From assembly GCA_964388275.1 (NCBI GenBank), contig CAYLZD010000034.1:1-40251 (forward strand): a DNA stretch of 40,251 bases. The letters run 5' to 3'. The notes beneath the pieces were generated by a model that did not search any database, had not been told where the DNA came from, and worked only from the letters and a program-made list of their open reading frames with translations. This document shows, piece after piece, positions 25,603-34,071 of this stretch. A program made the translations under genes and the position numbers. This stretch comes from JARYLZ01 sp964388275 (GTDB lineage: Bacteria; Bacteroidota; Ignavibacteria; SZUA-365). Position 1 is the first letter of the stretch, and every line of letters starts with the position of its first letter.

Positions 25603-28023
25603 TCAGGTTTTCCCTTCCGGAAACCCGGTTCCTTCCGGCGCCTTCCCCCGCGCGCGAAGTTCCTCGAAACGGAGTCTCGCTCGCTCGTATTTCGGATACA
25701 CGATTTCGCGGTATCCGGTGCACGTCAATGGAAGCCGCAGAGCTTCAATACCGTCGCCGTCATGGGTAAAAATCCCCTGCAGCCATGCTCCAATCACTTC
25801 GCGATCGTACCAATCCCTGAATTCTTTTTCGCGGCGGTGCCAGCGGGGCATCAGTTTACGTAGAACTTTCATCCGCGCGGTGATACGCAGCATCCAGTCC
25901 CTGCTCCTCATGTCCCACTCGAAGGTTATCCCGAACAAGTTGAAATGCGGCCGGTTGAAGTGCAGATGACGAATGCTGTCTCCTCTTGACGGATCTATGT
26001 TGTAACGGCGTCTGTCGGCGGCGAGTTTGCGGGATTCTGTGAGAAGGCGGGCCACCCAGACCTCGTCCTTGATCGCCATCACCTTGTGCAGTCCGGCAAT
26101 GACCGAGCCGGCCGCCTCATGATCGGTCCGGCCTGTTTCCATTTCACACGCCAGAACCTGTTCCACGCGCGTCGAATAATGCTCGGCTGAGTCCCTGTTC
26201 GAATGCAGTTCGAGATCCGCGTAGCGGTGTGCAAAATCCCGCAGGTGCTGCCCGGGCAGGACATTCCATGTTCCGGCAAATTCCCGCATGCGCGCTGCGT
26301 ATGCGCCGGCGCGCTTTGCATCGGCGCCGGTAAACCGCGCTTTTTCAGCGGCCACCGCATCCTCGAAAGTCTCCTCGGCCGCGCTCCGAGGCAGGCACTC
26401 CGGATCCAATGCTATTCTTCGCCCTATTCGAAAAGCCCGGAGATTGTTCTCTCTCTCTTCTTTTTTGACGGATTCCCGGATCACATCCTCTATCAGCGCC
26501 GGCCGCAGCGGAAGCAGCCCGCGCTGGCAGGCGACGCCCAGCATCAGAAGATTCGCGTAGACACGCTCTCCGAAATAATGCTCCGAAACCGCGAAGAAAT
26601 CGGCGCCGAAATATGATTCACGCCCGACAATCGACATTATGCGCTCGTCCACGTCGTCTGGGTAGCGGTCTTCGCCGGTCAGCATCAAAATGGTGGGAGT
26701 CCGCGCCGTATTGCAGAGGACCATGGTTTGCGGACCGGCGACCCACAGTCCGCGCGCTGTTTCGATGTGGTCGAGTCCCAGCACGAGATCGGCTTTGCCG
26801 TCGGGGATTCGCTGTGAGAATCGCAGACCGGGCCTGGAATACAACACATGCGAAACCACCGCTCCGTTCCTCTGCGCCAGTCCCTTTTGATGATAAAATC
26901 GGACTTCATAGCCCTCTGCCGCGCCGGCGGCGGTCAATATGCGCGCGACGAAGCCGAGGCCCATGCCGCCGACCCCAGGGACGAACACGCTGAAAACGTC
27001 GCGCCGGCCGCCTTCTCCGGGCCTCCACCCGGGCGGGTCCGGCATGTCCCGCATCCAGAAATCGGATGGAGCGGTTGCCGGAACCGGCGGACGCCTTCGA
27101 GTGATGACGACCTGCTCGAATGAGGGACAGGCCTTTATGCGGGTGCAATACTTGTCGTCGACGCAGATGCCTGGGTCGATGCCTATCTTTTCACCGAAAT
27201 TTGTCGGTATGACGGTGAGGCCGGGACAGCCGGTCGCCAGGGTGCAGGCGCGGCAGTTTTCACACGCATCGGGGGAAATGTTGATGTGCTTCTCGACGCG
27301 AAGAAAACCTTCGCGCCGAAGCAAAGCGTTCTTATCCCGCCGTTTCCGCTTGTGAAAAGTTATTCCGCATTCGCGATCCGCGATTACGACGCGGACGCCG
27401 TCCATCAGGAAAGCCGCCTCCAGAAGCGCGATGTAATCATCCCGGCGCGAGGGATCCGTGCGGCGGATAAAGACCTTTCCCTCCGAATCCATGCCCCTGA
27501 CCACGCTCTCGATGTCCTGGCTGATCGTTCTGTATCCCATGAGGTCATAGGCCGAGGCCGCGGTCGGCTGATGCCCCGTCATCGCGGTGTTCTTGTTGTC
27601 GAGGATTATGTAGAGAATATCCTGATTGTCCTTGATGGCGTTCGATAGAGTCGACATTTCGGAATGAAAGAATGTCGAGTCGCCGCACAACACGTAGTGT
27701 TTGTTTTTCGTGAAAGCGCCGGCGCCGAGTCCGGCCGCGCCGCCCAAGCCCATGGCCGCCATATCGTGCATGTCGCGGAAGGGCGGCAGGAAATTCAGAG
27801 AGTAGCATCCGATTCCGCCGTGAGCGAGCATGTCCACGGTTTCCCGGCCGTACGCGCGTCGCATGTACTCCGCATCAGCGAAACGCTTCCGTATTTCCAT
27901 CACGGCGCTGGATGTGCCTCTGTGCGGACATCCGGCGCAGTAAGACGGAGTGCGCGCTTCGATACCGGTGTCGTAAGCGGCGACACGCTCGAGCAGGGTC
28001 AATTCTTCCTTTATTTTTTGCAT
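25603..28023 (-). CDS. Indolepyruvate:ferredoxin oxidoreductase-like protein lacking the N-terminal pyrimidine-binding domain
   Basis: An 806-residue 2-oxoacid:ferredoxin oxidoreductase relative. Residues about 25-225 are the thiamine-pyrophosphate domain (YCAGCPHRGT, then the TPP/Mg motif from GDSTFFH at 114 to LDNKNTAMTG). Residues 250-305 hold iron-sulfur cysteines (254, 257, 260, 266, 287, 293, 299) spaced as in the large aerobic-type enzymes. About 342-550 is the gamma (POR-gamma) domain with VPGVGGMG and GLAQRNGAV, and about 555-790 resembles DUF6537. The large family members also carry a pyrimidine-binding half of about 350-400 residues at the N-terminus, absent here. The frame is open to 28413 but encodes nothing family-like there. 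The ATG at 28023 has AAAGGA upstream and is the likely start. Confidence 0.85.
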   Translation of the reverse strand: MQKIKEELTLLERVAAYDTGIEARTPSYCAGCPHRGTSSAVMEIRKRFADAEYMRRAYGRETVDMLAHGGIGCYSLNFLPPFRDMHDMAAMGLGGAAGLGAGAFTKNKHYVLCGDSTFFHSEMSTLSNAIKDNQDILYIILDNKNTAMTGHQPTAASAYDLMGYRTISQDIESVVRGMDSEGKVFIRRTDPSRRDDYIALLEAAFLMDGVRVVIADRECGITFHKRKRRDKNALLRREGFLRVEKHINISPDACENCRACTLATGCPGLTVIPTNFGEKIGIDPGICVDDKYCTRIKACPSFEQVVITRRRPPVPATAPSDFWMRDMPDPPGWRPGEGGRRDVFSVFVPGVGGMGLGFVARILTAAGAAEGYEVRFYHQKGLAQRNGAVVSHVLYSRPGLRFSQRIPDGKADLVLGLDHIETARGLWVAGPQTMVLCNTARTPTILMLTGEDRYPDDVDERIMSIVGRESYFGADFFAVSEHYFGERVYANLLMLGVACQRGLLPLRPALIEDVIRESVKKEERENNLRAFRIGRRIALDPECLPRSAAEETFEDAVAAEKARFTGADAKRAGAYAARMREFAGTWNVLPGQHLRDFAHRYADLELHSNRDSAEHYSTRVEQVLACEMETGRTDHEAAGSVIAGLHKVMAIKDEVWVARLLTESRKLAADRRRYNIDPSRGDSIRHLHFNRPHFNLFGITFEWDMRSRDWMLRITARMKVLRKLMPRWHRREKEFRDWYDREVIGAWLQGIFTHDGDGIEALRLPLTCTGYREIVYPKYERARLRFEELRARGKAPEGTGFPEGKT

Positions 28024-28239
28024 CTGTTTTCCTTTCGCCGATCCCGGACCGAAACTCCTCGTCCGTGGATGAAAAAAATAACAAATTCCTGCCATGTATG
28101 ACGAGCCGCCGTTGCGGGATGATGTGTCGTTCAAATCTTCCACGCTTGCAGAATCTGCATCGAGCGGCGGCGTCCCGGTTGCGGCCTTGTGACAAAGCGC
28201 GTACTTTGTCCGCGTCCACATATGATACGGACCACCGCC

Positions 28240-29133
28240 ATGATGAAAGTCACGATAAACAGCCCTCTGCTCTTCGCCCTGCTGCTCGCCGCTTGTTCGG
28301 ATACGCCGAACGGTACGGACGATCCGGACGTCAGCGCTCCAAGCAACCTGCGCGCGGCCTCCGCGGATTCGGCGGTGCTGCTTCAATGGACGACTTCGCG
28401 CAGCGAAGGGCAATCCAATTTCGGCGGCTATGTCTTTTATGCCCGCAACAAGACCACAGGCGAAATCTCACAGCTCGAAGTTCCGGCCGGCGCGTCCACC
28501 GCCCGCATGACCGGTCTGCAGAACGGCATTCGTTACAGCATAGTGGCGCGTTCGAAGACCTTGCAAGGCAAACAGAGCCGCGACTCCTCGACAGTCGAGT
28601 GGTCGCCTGCCCGCAGAATACAAAAGGATGAGTCCGGCGGGCCTATCAGGATATACGCGACGACTTCGACGCTCGCCGAAGGGGTGAATATTTACGGCGA
28701 CAGCGGGACGGCGGAAATGCTGGATCTCTCTTCGCAGGCGTTCAACCGCCGAGGGATGTTGTACGTATATTCGGCGAATTTCGCTGCCCCTCTCGAGCTC
28801 ACGAGCGCTCACCTGTGGGCGCTCAATCCGGGCGACGTCACCGAGTTTTCGAACGTTTCGCCCATCTCCGCCGACAACCTCGAAGCGGGCGCCTCGACTT
28901 CGTCGCCGGCGGCTGCAACTTATACACTGTCGGCATTGACGCTCGACAATCAAAGTTCAACTAGAGGGCGGATTTATTTCGGTCGTGTCAACAGAGTCAG
29001 CGGGCGGCATTATTTCCGGCTTCTTATAAAAAAATCGGATGACGGCTACCTCGTGCACGGCGCGGGTCCGGACAGATACCTGGAAGTGGAAGCCTCGTAC
29101 CAGAGCACTCCGAACGTGCCGTATTCGAAGTAA
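28240..29133 (+). CDS. Fibronectin type III lipoprotein of unknown function
   Basis: A protein of about 297 residues with a lipoprotein signal (hydrophobic run ending LLLAAC, Cys19 from the ATG at 28240). Residues about 31-124 form a fibronectin type III domain: SAPSNLRAASADSAVLLQW, a central GYVFYARN strand and TGLQNGIRYSIVARS. The remaining 170 residues are beta-rich without a recognised family; the end includes YLEVEASYQSTPNVPYSK. It is probably anchored on the outer membrane. ATG codons at 28222 and 28243 are also in frame; none has a strong ribosome site. It is divergent from the oxidoreductase gene (216 bp between starts) and convergent with the next barrel gene. Confidence 0.75.
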   Translation: MMKVTINSPLLFALLLAACSDTPNGTDDPDVSAPSNLRAASADSAVLLQWTTSRSEGQSNFGGYVFYARNKTTGEISQLEVPAGASTARMTGLQNGIRYSIVARSKTLQGKQSRDSSTVEWSPARRIQKDESGGPIRIYATTSTLAEGVNIYGDSGTAEMLDLSSQAFNRRGMLYVYSANFAAPLELTSAHLWALNPGDVTEFSNVSPISADNLEAGASTSSPAAATYTLSALTLDNQSSTRGRIYFGRVNRVSGRHYFRLLIKKSDDGYLVHGAGPDRYLEVEASYQSTPNVPYSK

Positions 29134-29169
29134 AGAACCGCAAGCCGGCGCCGACTCCGCGACAGGCTC

Positions 29170-29185
29170 AGGCGCGGTGTCGCCT
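29170..29185. terminator. Weak hairpin between convergent genes
   Basis: AGGCG-CGGTGT-CGCCT is a 5-bp stem with a 6-base loop in the 68-bp space between the convergent FN3 lipoprotein gene and the barrel gene. Placement fits a shared terminator, but there is no T-run on either strand, so support is weak. Confidence 0.3.
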
Positions 29186-29201
29186 CATGGCCAGATAGCG
29201 G

Positions 29202-29897
29202 CTAAAAATTGAACGTAAAGCCCAGCAGGGATTGCAGGTGGAAGCTTCCGTAAACGCCGAAACCGCGCGTGAAGCGGAAAGTGGCGTCGATGCTCCCGTG
29301 GTCGTAAGTCAGAAGCGCATAGTTGACCGCGGCATGCGCGGTGAACATCCACACGGGCTGGAACAGCCCGGTCACTTCGGATTCCACATCCGCATCGCCA
29401 TGGATGTATAGCGCCCCGGCCGCCAGGTGAAGACTCAACCTGGGGGTGAAAAGCATGGCCAGGATTGCGTTTCCACCGTATCCACTGACCGTTTCGTCGG
29501 CGTTGACCGAGCTGCCGTCGCTCGCATAGAAGACTTCCGGGCGGCGGCCCAGAAATCGTTTGATCATGCGGTGGTAGAACAGGTCCGCTCCGACTGATAT
29601 GGGAACGAGCACGGTGTCGATCGGGAACAGTCCCTGCACGGCCGCCATGACTCCTCCCCACTGCGTGCTCTGCGTGTTTTCGAAGAGGTCTTGGAGAGCG
29701 TCGGAAGGTTCCGCAACTCCGTTATAGCCCCCGAGCAGGCGCATGATGAAAGGGGTGCTTTCTTTCTTCGTCCTCTGAAGCTGGAACTTCGGTTGAGCAG
29801 AAGCCCAGACGGGCGGCAACAGTGAAAACGCACACAACAGACAGGCCGTATATCTCAAGCGGGAAAATTTATCGCGGATTTCCGATGTAATGATCAT
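29202..29897 (-). CDS. Predicted outer-membrane beta-barrel protein
   Basis: A 231-residue protein with an N-terminal signal (about 14-35, ending WASAQ) and amphipathic strands throughout, finishing in FHLQSLLGFTFNF, where the C-terminal Phe is typical of outer-membrane barrels. Segments such as AAVNYALLTYDHGSIDATFRFTRGFGVYGSF fit beta hairpins. No named family is recognised. The ATG at 29897 has only a weak upstream site. It lies 78 bp downstream of the hydrolase gene on the same strand; whether they are co-transcribed is unclear. It is not obviously a paralogue of the barrel protein in the caspase cassette. Confidence 0.65.
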   Translation of the reverse strand: MIITSEIRDKFSRLRYTACLLCAFSLLPPVWASAQPKFQLQRTKKESTPFIMRLLGGYNGVAEPSDALQDLFENTQSTQWGGVMAAVQGLFPIDTVLVPISVGADLFYHRMIKRFLGRRPEVFYASDGSSVNADETVSGYGGNAILAMLFTPRLSLHLAAGALYIHGDADVESEVTGLFQPVWMFTAHAAVNYALLTYDHGSIDATFRFTRGFGVYGSFHLQSLLGFTFNF

Positions 29898-29975
29898 ACC
29901 GTAAATTCGCGCCGCACAGACAATTATCCAAAATACCGAGGGGTAAAAATAAGTCCGCCATTCAGAGCGGTCGGT

Positions 29976-30758
29976 TCAATCACCGCGGACCCTTCGGCAG
30001 AAATCCCTCACGATCGCATTGAATGCATCGGGATTCTCGAGATTTGGCAGATGTCCCGCGCCTTTGACCATGTGGTATTCGGAGCACGGCGCCGATTGCG
30101 ACATTTTCACGGATTCCGGCGGAGGTGTCAACTCATCCTCCTCGCCCACAATTATGCACACAGGCGCGAGGCATTTTTCCATCAGCTCGAAGGATTCCGG
30201 ACGCCCCGCCATCGCCCTGAGCATGGCGGCGCCGCCGGCCGGCGCCGTCTTCCTCATCATCGCCTCTACTCGCTCCATCAGATCCGATCCGCCCGCCCGA
30301 GTGGATGCGCCGAGCAATTTCGGCAAAAATGCTTCGACGACCGGATCCATGCCGCGAAGCAGCACCTCATCGGCCAGTGCATGTCTGTTCGCCCTCTGCT
30401 CGGGCGCGTCGGCTCCTGCGCGGGTGTCGGCGAGAATATACCCTGCCGCCCTGTTCCGGTGCCCCGCCATGAAGGACAGAGCAATGTACCCCCCGAGAGA
30501 GCAGCCGGCGATCACGGCGCGGATTACTCCATGTTCGTCGAGGAGGGCGGCGAGATCGTCAGCGCAATCCCGCATGGTGAATTCGCCGGCCGGAGGCGGA
30601 GATTCGCCGAAACCGGGCAAATCATATGTGAGTATGAGGAATTCATCGCTTAAAGCTTCGACTTGTTCCTTCCACATGGACGAATTCAATGGAAATGCAT
30701 GCGCGAAAACGATGCAGGGGCCGCTTCCGTGCCTGAAAGACGCAAGTTTGCCGCTCAA
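29976..30758 (-). CDS. Alpha/beta-hydrolase
   Basis: A 260-residue cytosolic alpha/beta-hydrolase with the usual order of motifs: an oxyanion-hole HAFPLNSSMW (20-29), YDLPGFGES, the nucleophile elbow GCSLGG (Ser87), an acid Asp208 in GEEDELTPP and the catalytic His236 in GAGHLPNLENP. The cap region is short. It resembles esterase, epoxide-hydrolase or 3-oxoadipate enol-lactonase-type members; the substrate cannot be told from sequence. The start is TTG with a strong GGAGGGGG about six bases upstream. It is divergent from the multiheme cytochrome gene across a 547-bp gap. Confidence 0.88.
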   Translation of the reverse strand: MSGKLASFRHGSGPCIVFAHAFPLNSSMWKEQVEALSDEFLILTYDLPGFGESPPPAGEFTMRDCADDLAALLDEHGVIRAVIAGCSLGGYIALSFMAGHRNRAAGYILADTRAGADAPEQRANRHALADEVLLRGMDPVVEAFLPKLLGASTRAGGSDLMERVEAMMRKTAPAGGAAMLRAMAGRPESFELMEKCLAPVCIIVGEEDELTPPPESVKMSQSAPCSEYHMVKGAGHLPNLENPDAFNAIVRDFCRRVRGD

Positions 30759-31305
30759 TTGTCCCCCTCCGAGTTAGTTCCCAAATCAGCTCTCAATCAT
30801 CGACATGATTTTTTCTCCGGGCGCCCGCTCAACAAATCGTTTGACGGAGCGCATGAGATTCCTGCCTTGCCGCAGCAAATCGCAGGCGAATTTTCTTCTT
30901 CCTGCACATTTCCCAGTCTTGCCGGCCATCAAGGGCGGCCTGCATTAAGGAGCCGAAACAGGTGCATAATACAGTTTGGGATTGCACGCATTCATCTTGC
31001 GAACGCGCTCAACACCGGATCGTACGCCGGACACTGCCAAAGCGATCACATTCGATCCTACAAAGCATCCCCACGAACCAAAAGGCCGATTCTCATCATC
31101 CTACGCCAACGAATACAGCCGTCGAAAAATTCGACGTTCCGCTTCGGTGACAGACATTATAAAATAATGAAATCCTCCATATTTCCCGCTTCCGGGAAAT
31201 GGTGGGAGACTAAATCCCATGATCGCGGAAGTCATTCGTTCTGAATAATATTTTCACGCCGCACTTGTTGCGGCATGATAATTGAAGTAAGGAACGTATA
31301 ATTGT
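30759..31305. promoter_or_regulatory. Divergent intergenic region with three clustered hairpins
   Basis: A 547-bp region without a recognisable gene, between the divergent hydrolase and multiheme cytochrome genes. The last 100 bp before the cytochrome start are AT-richer and hold three perfect stems: ATTTCCCG-CTTC-CGGGAAAT (31181-31200), TGGGA-GACTAAA-TCCCA (31203-31219) and GCCGCA-CTTGT-TGCGGC (31258-31274). None is followed by a T-run. Placement suggests a 5' leader or operator region of the cytochrome gene. Promoters for both genes are expected here but not identified. Confidence 0.45.
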
Positions 31306-33546
31306 ATGAAAGAGAACCCGCCACCAACCGAATTTTCAAAGAAATCCCGAATGCCACGCACACTCGGTTCAATCGCATACTTCCTGTGCTGCGTAATGTT
31401 TACGGCGCCCTGCCTGCACTCCCAAAGCCGCGAAGAATGTCTGGCCTGCCACAGCGACAAGGATTTGAGCATGGAGCGGAAGGGCAAAACCGTTTCTTTG
31501 TTCACGAACTCCTCGGTATTGAGCAAATCGCCGCACAGGAAGCTTTCCTGTGTTTCCTGCCACGTCAAATTCAATCCCGAGGATATTCCCCACCGGCCCG
31601 TGATGGAACCCGTGCGCTGCACGTCCTGCCACGCCAACGTGGAACTCAAGCATCAGTTCCACGCGGCGATGCTGCAGACGAGCCGCAGGCAGGGCTCGCT
31701 CGAGGGCGCATGCAAGGATTGTCATGGCAGGCACGATGTAACGGCCGTGAAGGCGCCCGGATCGCGCTTCGCCGGCGCCGGGCTGACCTCGTCCTGCGGC
31801 GCTTGTCACGGAGATGCGGCGAAGAACTTCAATGAATCCGCGCACGGCAAGGCTTTGGCCGCGGGTATTCCCGGAGCTCCCACCTGCATCGGTTGCCATA
31901 CCCAGGATATAACCCACAAGGGAGACAGGAACGCGGCCGCAGTGAAGCTCGCGCAGGAACGGGTCTGCCTGTCATGCCACCTCGACAATGCCGGGATCCG
32001 CTCGCGCATGAACACCACCCGGGCGTTCATCGCCGCCTACGACATGAGCGCGCACGGTTCGGCGCTGCGCAAGGGCAACGGCAAATCCGCCAACTGCGTG
32101 GATTGCCACGGCAGCCATGAGATGGAAAAGAGTTTCGACCCGAAATCTCCCACGTTCAGAGGGCATATCCCCGTAGTCTGCGCAAAATGTCATCACGACA
32201 TCTCCAAGGAATATCAGGCGAGCATACACGGCGCAGCTTTGGCGAAGGGCGCCAAGGACAGCCCCTCGTGCACCGACTGCCATGGAGAACACGACATCAA
32301 GAACGTAAAGGATCCGACTGCTGACGTATCGCCTTCCAATGTGTCCGCCAGGATCTGCTCACCCTGCCACGGCTCGCTGGCTCTGACCGAACGCTACGGG
32401 ATGTCGTCCGGAAAGGTCGCCAGCTACGAAGCGAGCTTCCACGGATTGGCTCTCCGGGGAGGACAGAAAGAAGTGGCGAATTGCGCCAGTTGTCATGGTG
32501 TCCACAACATCAGGCCCTCGAGCGATCCCGCCTCGACCATACACAAGACGAATCTGGCGGCAACCTGCGGACACTGCCACCCCGGCGCCACCGAGGCGTT
32601 CGCCGCCGGCAAGATACACGTCACCGAATCGAAAGAAGACGAGCCGATCCTGTACTGGCTGGCGACCGTGTACCTGATCCTGATTTTCACGATCGTCGGA
32701 GGGATGTTCGTACACAACGTCGCGGATTTCCGCCGCAAGGCGATACACAAGCTGAAAATCCGCCGCGGCGAGATCCCGCCGGAGCACGAACCCTCGCACA
32801 GGCTTTACCTCCGGATGACGCTCAACGAGCGCATACAGCATGCCGCCCTGATGATCAGCTTTTTCACTCTCGTAATAACGGGCTTCATGCTCCGCTTCCC
32901 GGACTCATGGTGGGTGGAGGCCATACGCGGATTGAGCGACGGAGTATTCGATGCCCGAAGTCTCATTCACAGGATAGCCGGCGTGGTGATGCTGGCCGCG
33001 AGCGTGTACCATGTCGGTTACCTTTCGCTGACCGAACGCGGAAGACGGCTGTTCTTCGATCTGCTTCCCCGGATACAGGACGCAAAGGACGCGGTCGCGG
33101 TTCTCAAGTACAATTTCGGATTCTCGAACAGGAAGCCGAAGTTCGACCGGTTCAGCTATATTGAAAAGAGCGAATACTGGGCGCTAGTCTGGGGCAACGT
33201 AGTGATGGGCGTGACCGGGGTACTGATGTGGTTCACGAATTACTTCATGAACTATATAACCAAGCTCGGCTGGGATATCGCCCGCACCGTGCATTATTAC
33301 GAGGCCTGGCTCGCCTTCCTCGCCATACTGGTGTGGCACATCTACTATGTCATCTTCAATCCCGACGCCTATCCGATGAACATGGCCTGGATAAAGGGGA
33401 CCCTCTCCGAACTGGAGATGGCCGAGGAGCATCCGCTCGAACTGGAGCGGATCAAGGCCGAGGAAGAAATCGTTTTCCTGTCGCCCGATTCACTGCCCGC
33501 GACCGGAACGGATACGCAACAGACGGAGGAAAGACCGGAAGACTGA
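31306..33546 (+). CDS. Thirteen-heme cytochrome c fused to a membrane cytochrome b domain (CbcL-like)
   Basis: A 746-residue protein. A signal-like N-terminus (about 20-40) is followed by thirteen CxxCH heme motifs starting at residues 45, 82, 105, 136, 164, 194, 221, 264, 292, 322, 351, 393 and 421, with many free histidines for bis-His ligation. From about 449 come transmembrane helices of a Ni/Fe-hydrogenase-type cytochrome b domain (about 449-685) with candidate heme b ligands His512, His555, His569, His663 and His678. The tail is acidic. The layout resembles CbcL of Geobacter, a menaquinol dehydrogenase feeding extracellular electron transfer, but with more hemes. It probably exchanges electrons between menaquinol and periplasmic carriers. 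Start ATG 31306 is the first in frame; ATG 31351 would give a tidier signal peptide. Confidence 0.92.
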   Translation: MKENPPPTEFSKKSRMPRTLGSIAYFLCCVMFTAPCLHSQSREECLACHSDKDLSMERKGKTVSLFTNSSVLSKSPHRKLSCVSCHVKFNPEDIPHRPVMEPVRCTSCHANVELKHQFHAAMLQTSRRQGSLEGACKDCHGRHDVTAVKAPGSRFAGAGLTSSCGACHGDAAKNFNESAHGKALAAGIPGAPTCIGCHTQDITHKGDRNAAAVKLAQERVCLSCHLDNAGIRSRMNTTRAFIAAYDMSAHGSALRKGNGKSANCVDCHGSHEMEKSFDPKSPTFRGHIPVVCAKCHHDISKEYQASIHGAALAKGAKDSPSCTDCHGEHDIKNVKDPTADVSPSNVSARICSPCHGSLALTERYGMSSGKVASYEASFHGLALRGGQKEVANCASCHGVHNIRPSSDPASTIHKTNLAATCGHCHPGATEAFAAGKIHVTESKEDEPILYWLATVYLILIFTIVGGMFVHNVADFRRKAIHKLKIRRGEIPPEHEPSHRLYLRMTLNERIQHAALMISFFTLVITGFMLRFPDSWWVEAIRGLSDGVFDARSLIHRIAGVVMLAASVYHVGYLSLTERGRRLFFDLLPRIQDAKDAVAVLKYNFGFSNRKPKFDRFSYIEKSEYWALVWGNVVMGVTGVLMWFTNYFMNYITKLGWDIARTVHYYEAWLAFLAILVWHIYYVIFNPDAYPMNMAWIKGTLSELEMAEEHPLELERIKAEEEIVFLSPDSLPATGTDTQQTEERPED

Positions 33547-33572
33547 CCAGTTGTCTTCCCCCAAATCGGCAA

Positions 33573-33765
33573 GGGCTTTTCATCCCTCCGGTCCCGCGTC
33601 CGCGCGTCACCTCTTCAACACCACCACCCTGCTGAGGGCGAACACGCCGTTCGAGCGAGCGGTGAGGAAATACACGCCGTCTTGCAGAGCTGACGCGTCT
33701 ACAGGGATACGAAAGCCGCCTGCCTCGCCGCGGCCATCGAACAGCGCCGCGATTTCACGGCCGGA
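33573..33765. repeat. Duplicated 193-bp segment, copy A
   Basis: This segment is nearly identical to 36916-37108, with about 15 mismatches by eye and no gaps. It covers the last part of a T9SS sorting domain plus about 34 bp of 3' flank. Both copies have the same orientation and homology ends abruptly on both sides. Confidence 0.9.
33607..33765 (-). pseudogene. Orphan fragment of a T9SS C-terminal sorting domain
   Basis: Read on the minus strand, this encodes the last 52 or so residues of a T9SS sorting domain: GREIAALFDGRGEAGGFRIP, then VDASALQDGVYFLTARSNG and a final VVVLKR before the stop. It is closely similar to the end of the T9SS protein at 36950-38653. The frame stays open upstream to 34101, but the added residues are Arg/Pro/Ser-rich, have no signal peptide, and match neither the sorting domain nor the full-length protein. 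No passenger domain precedes the tail. I take it as a fragment left by duplication or deletion; the reading frame itself is intact, which leaves expression possible. Confidence 0.75.
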
Positions 33766-34071
33766 GATTGAATCCGGACCGGCTTCCGATAAATCATAGC
33801 CTCGACGAATTGGAGGAGGATGCGTTGAGCGCGGTGCGAAACCTGTGCTGGATCGCCTGTACGGCGGGAGCTTATCCGCCGGTTGCAATCGATCCGGCGT
33901 TTGAAACAATTCCGGTTTAGGATAGTGTGCTTTGCGAGAATTGACCGGCTGACGCCCAGGACCGTTGAACAGGCTCGCTTTTCCCGGACGACAAGTCGAC
34001 TTCGTGACAGGAAAGCGTGAGTTTGTTGCATTTCTCTTGCAGTTCACCATAAGCTTCACAATGTTGCGCTC
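33766..34071. other. Non-coding stretch between sorting-domain fragment and LytS-type kinase
   Basis: About 306 bp in which I recognise no gene, RNA or repeat. It should contain the promoter of the kinase-regulator pair that starts at 34072, but I see no clear promoter motif. The frame extending the T9SS fragment crosses it without family-like sequence. Confidence 0.5.

Noticed and set aside
28024..28413. N-terminal extension of the indolepyruvate oxidoreductase-like protein
   Set aside because: I checked whether it held the missing pyrimidine-binding domain. It does not resemble that domain, overlaps the divergent lipoprotein gene, and the ATG at 28023 has a good ribosome site.
30759..31244. 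Plus-strand frame in the divergent gap before the multiheme cytochrome
   Set aside because: No start with a ribosome site, no domain, odd composition, and it begins inside the hydrolase gene on the other strand.
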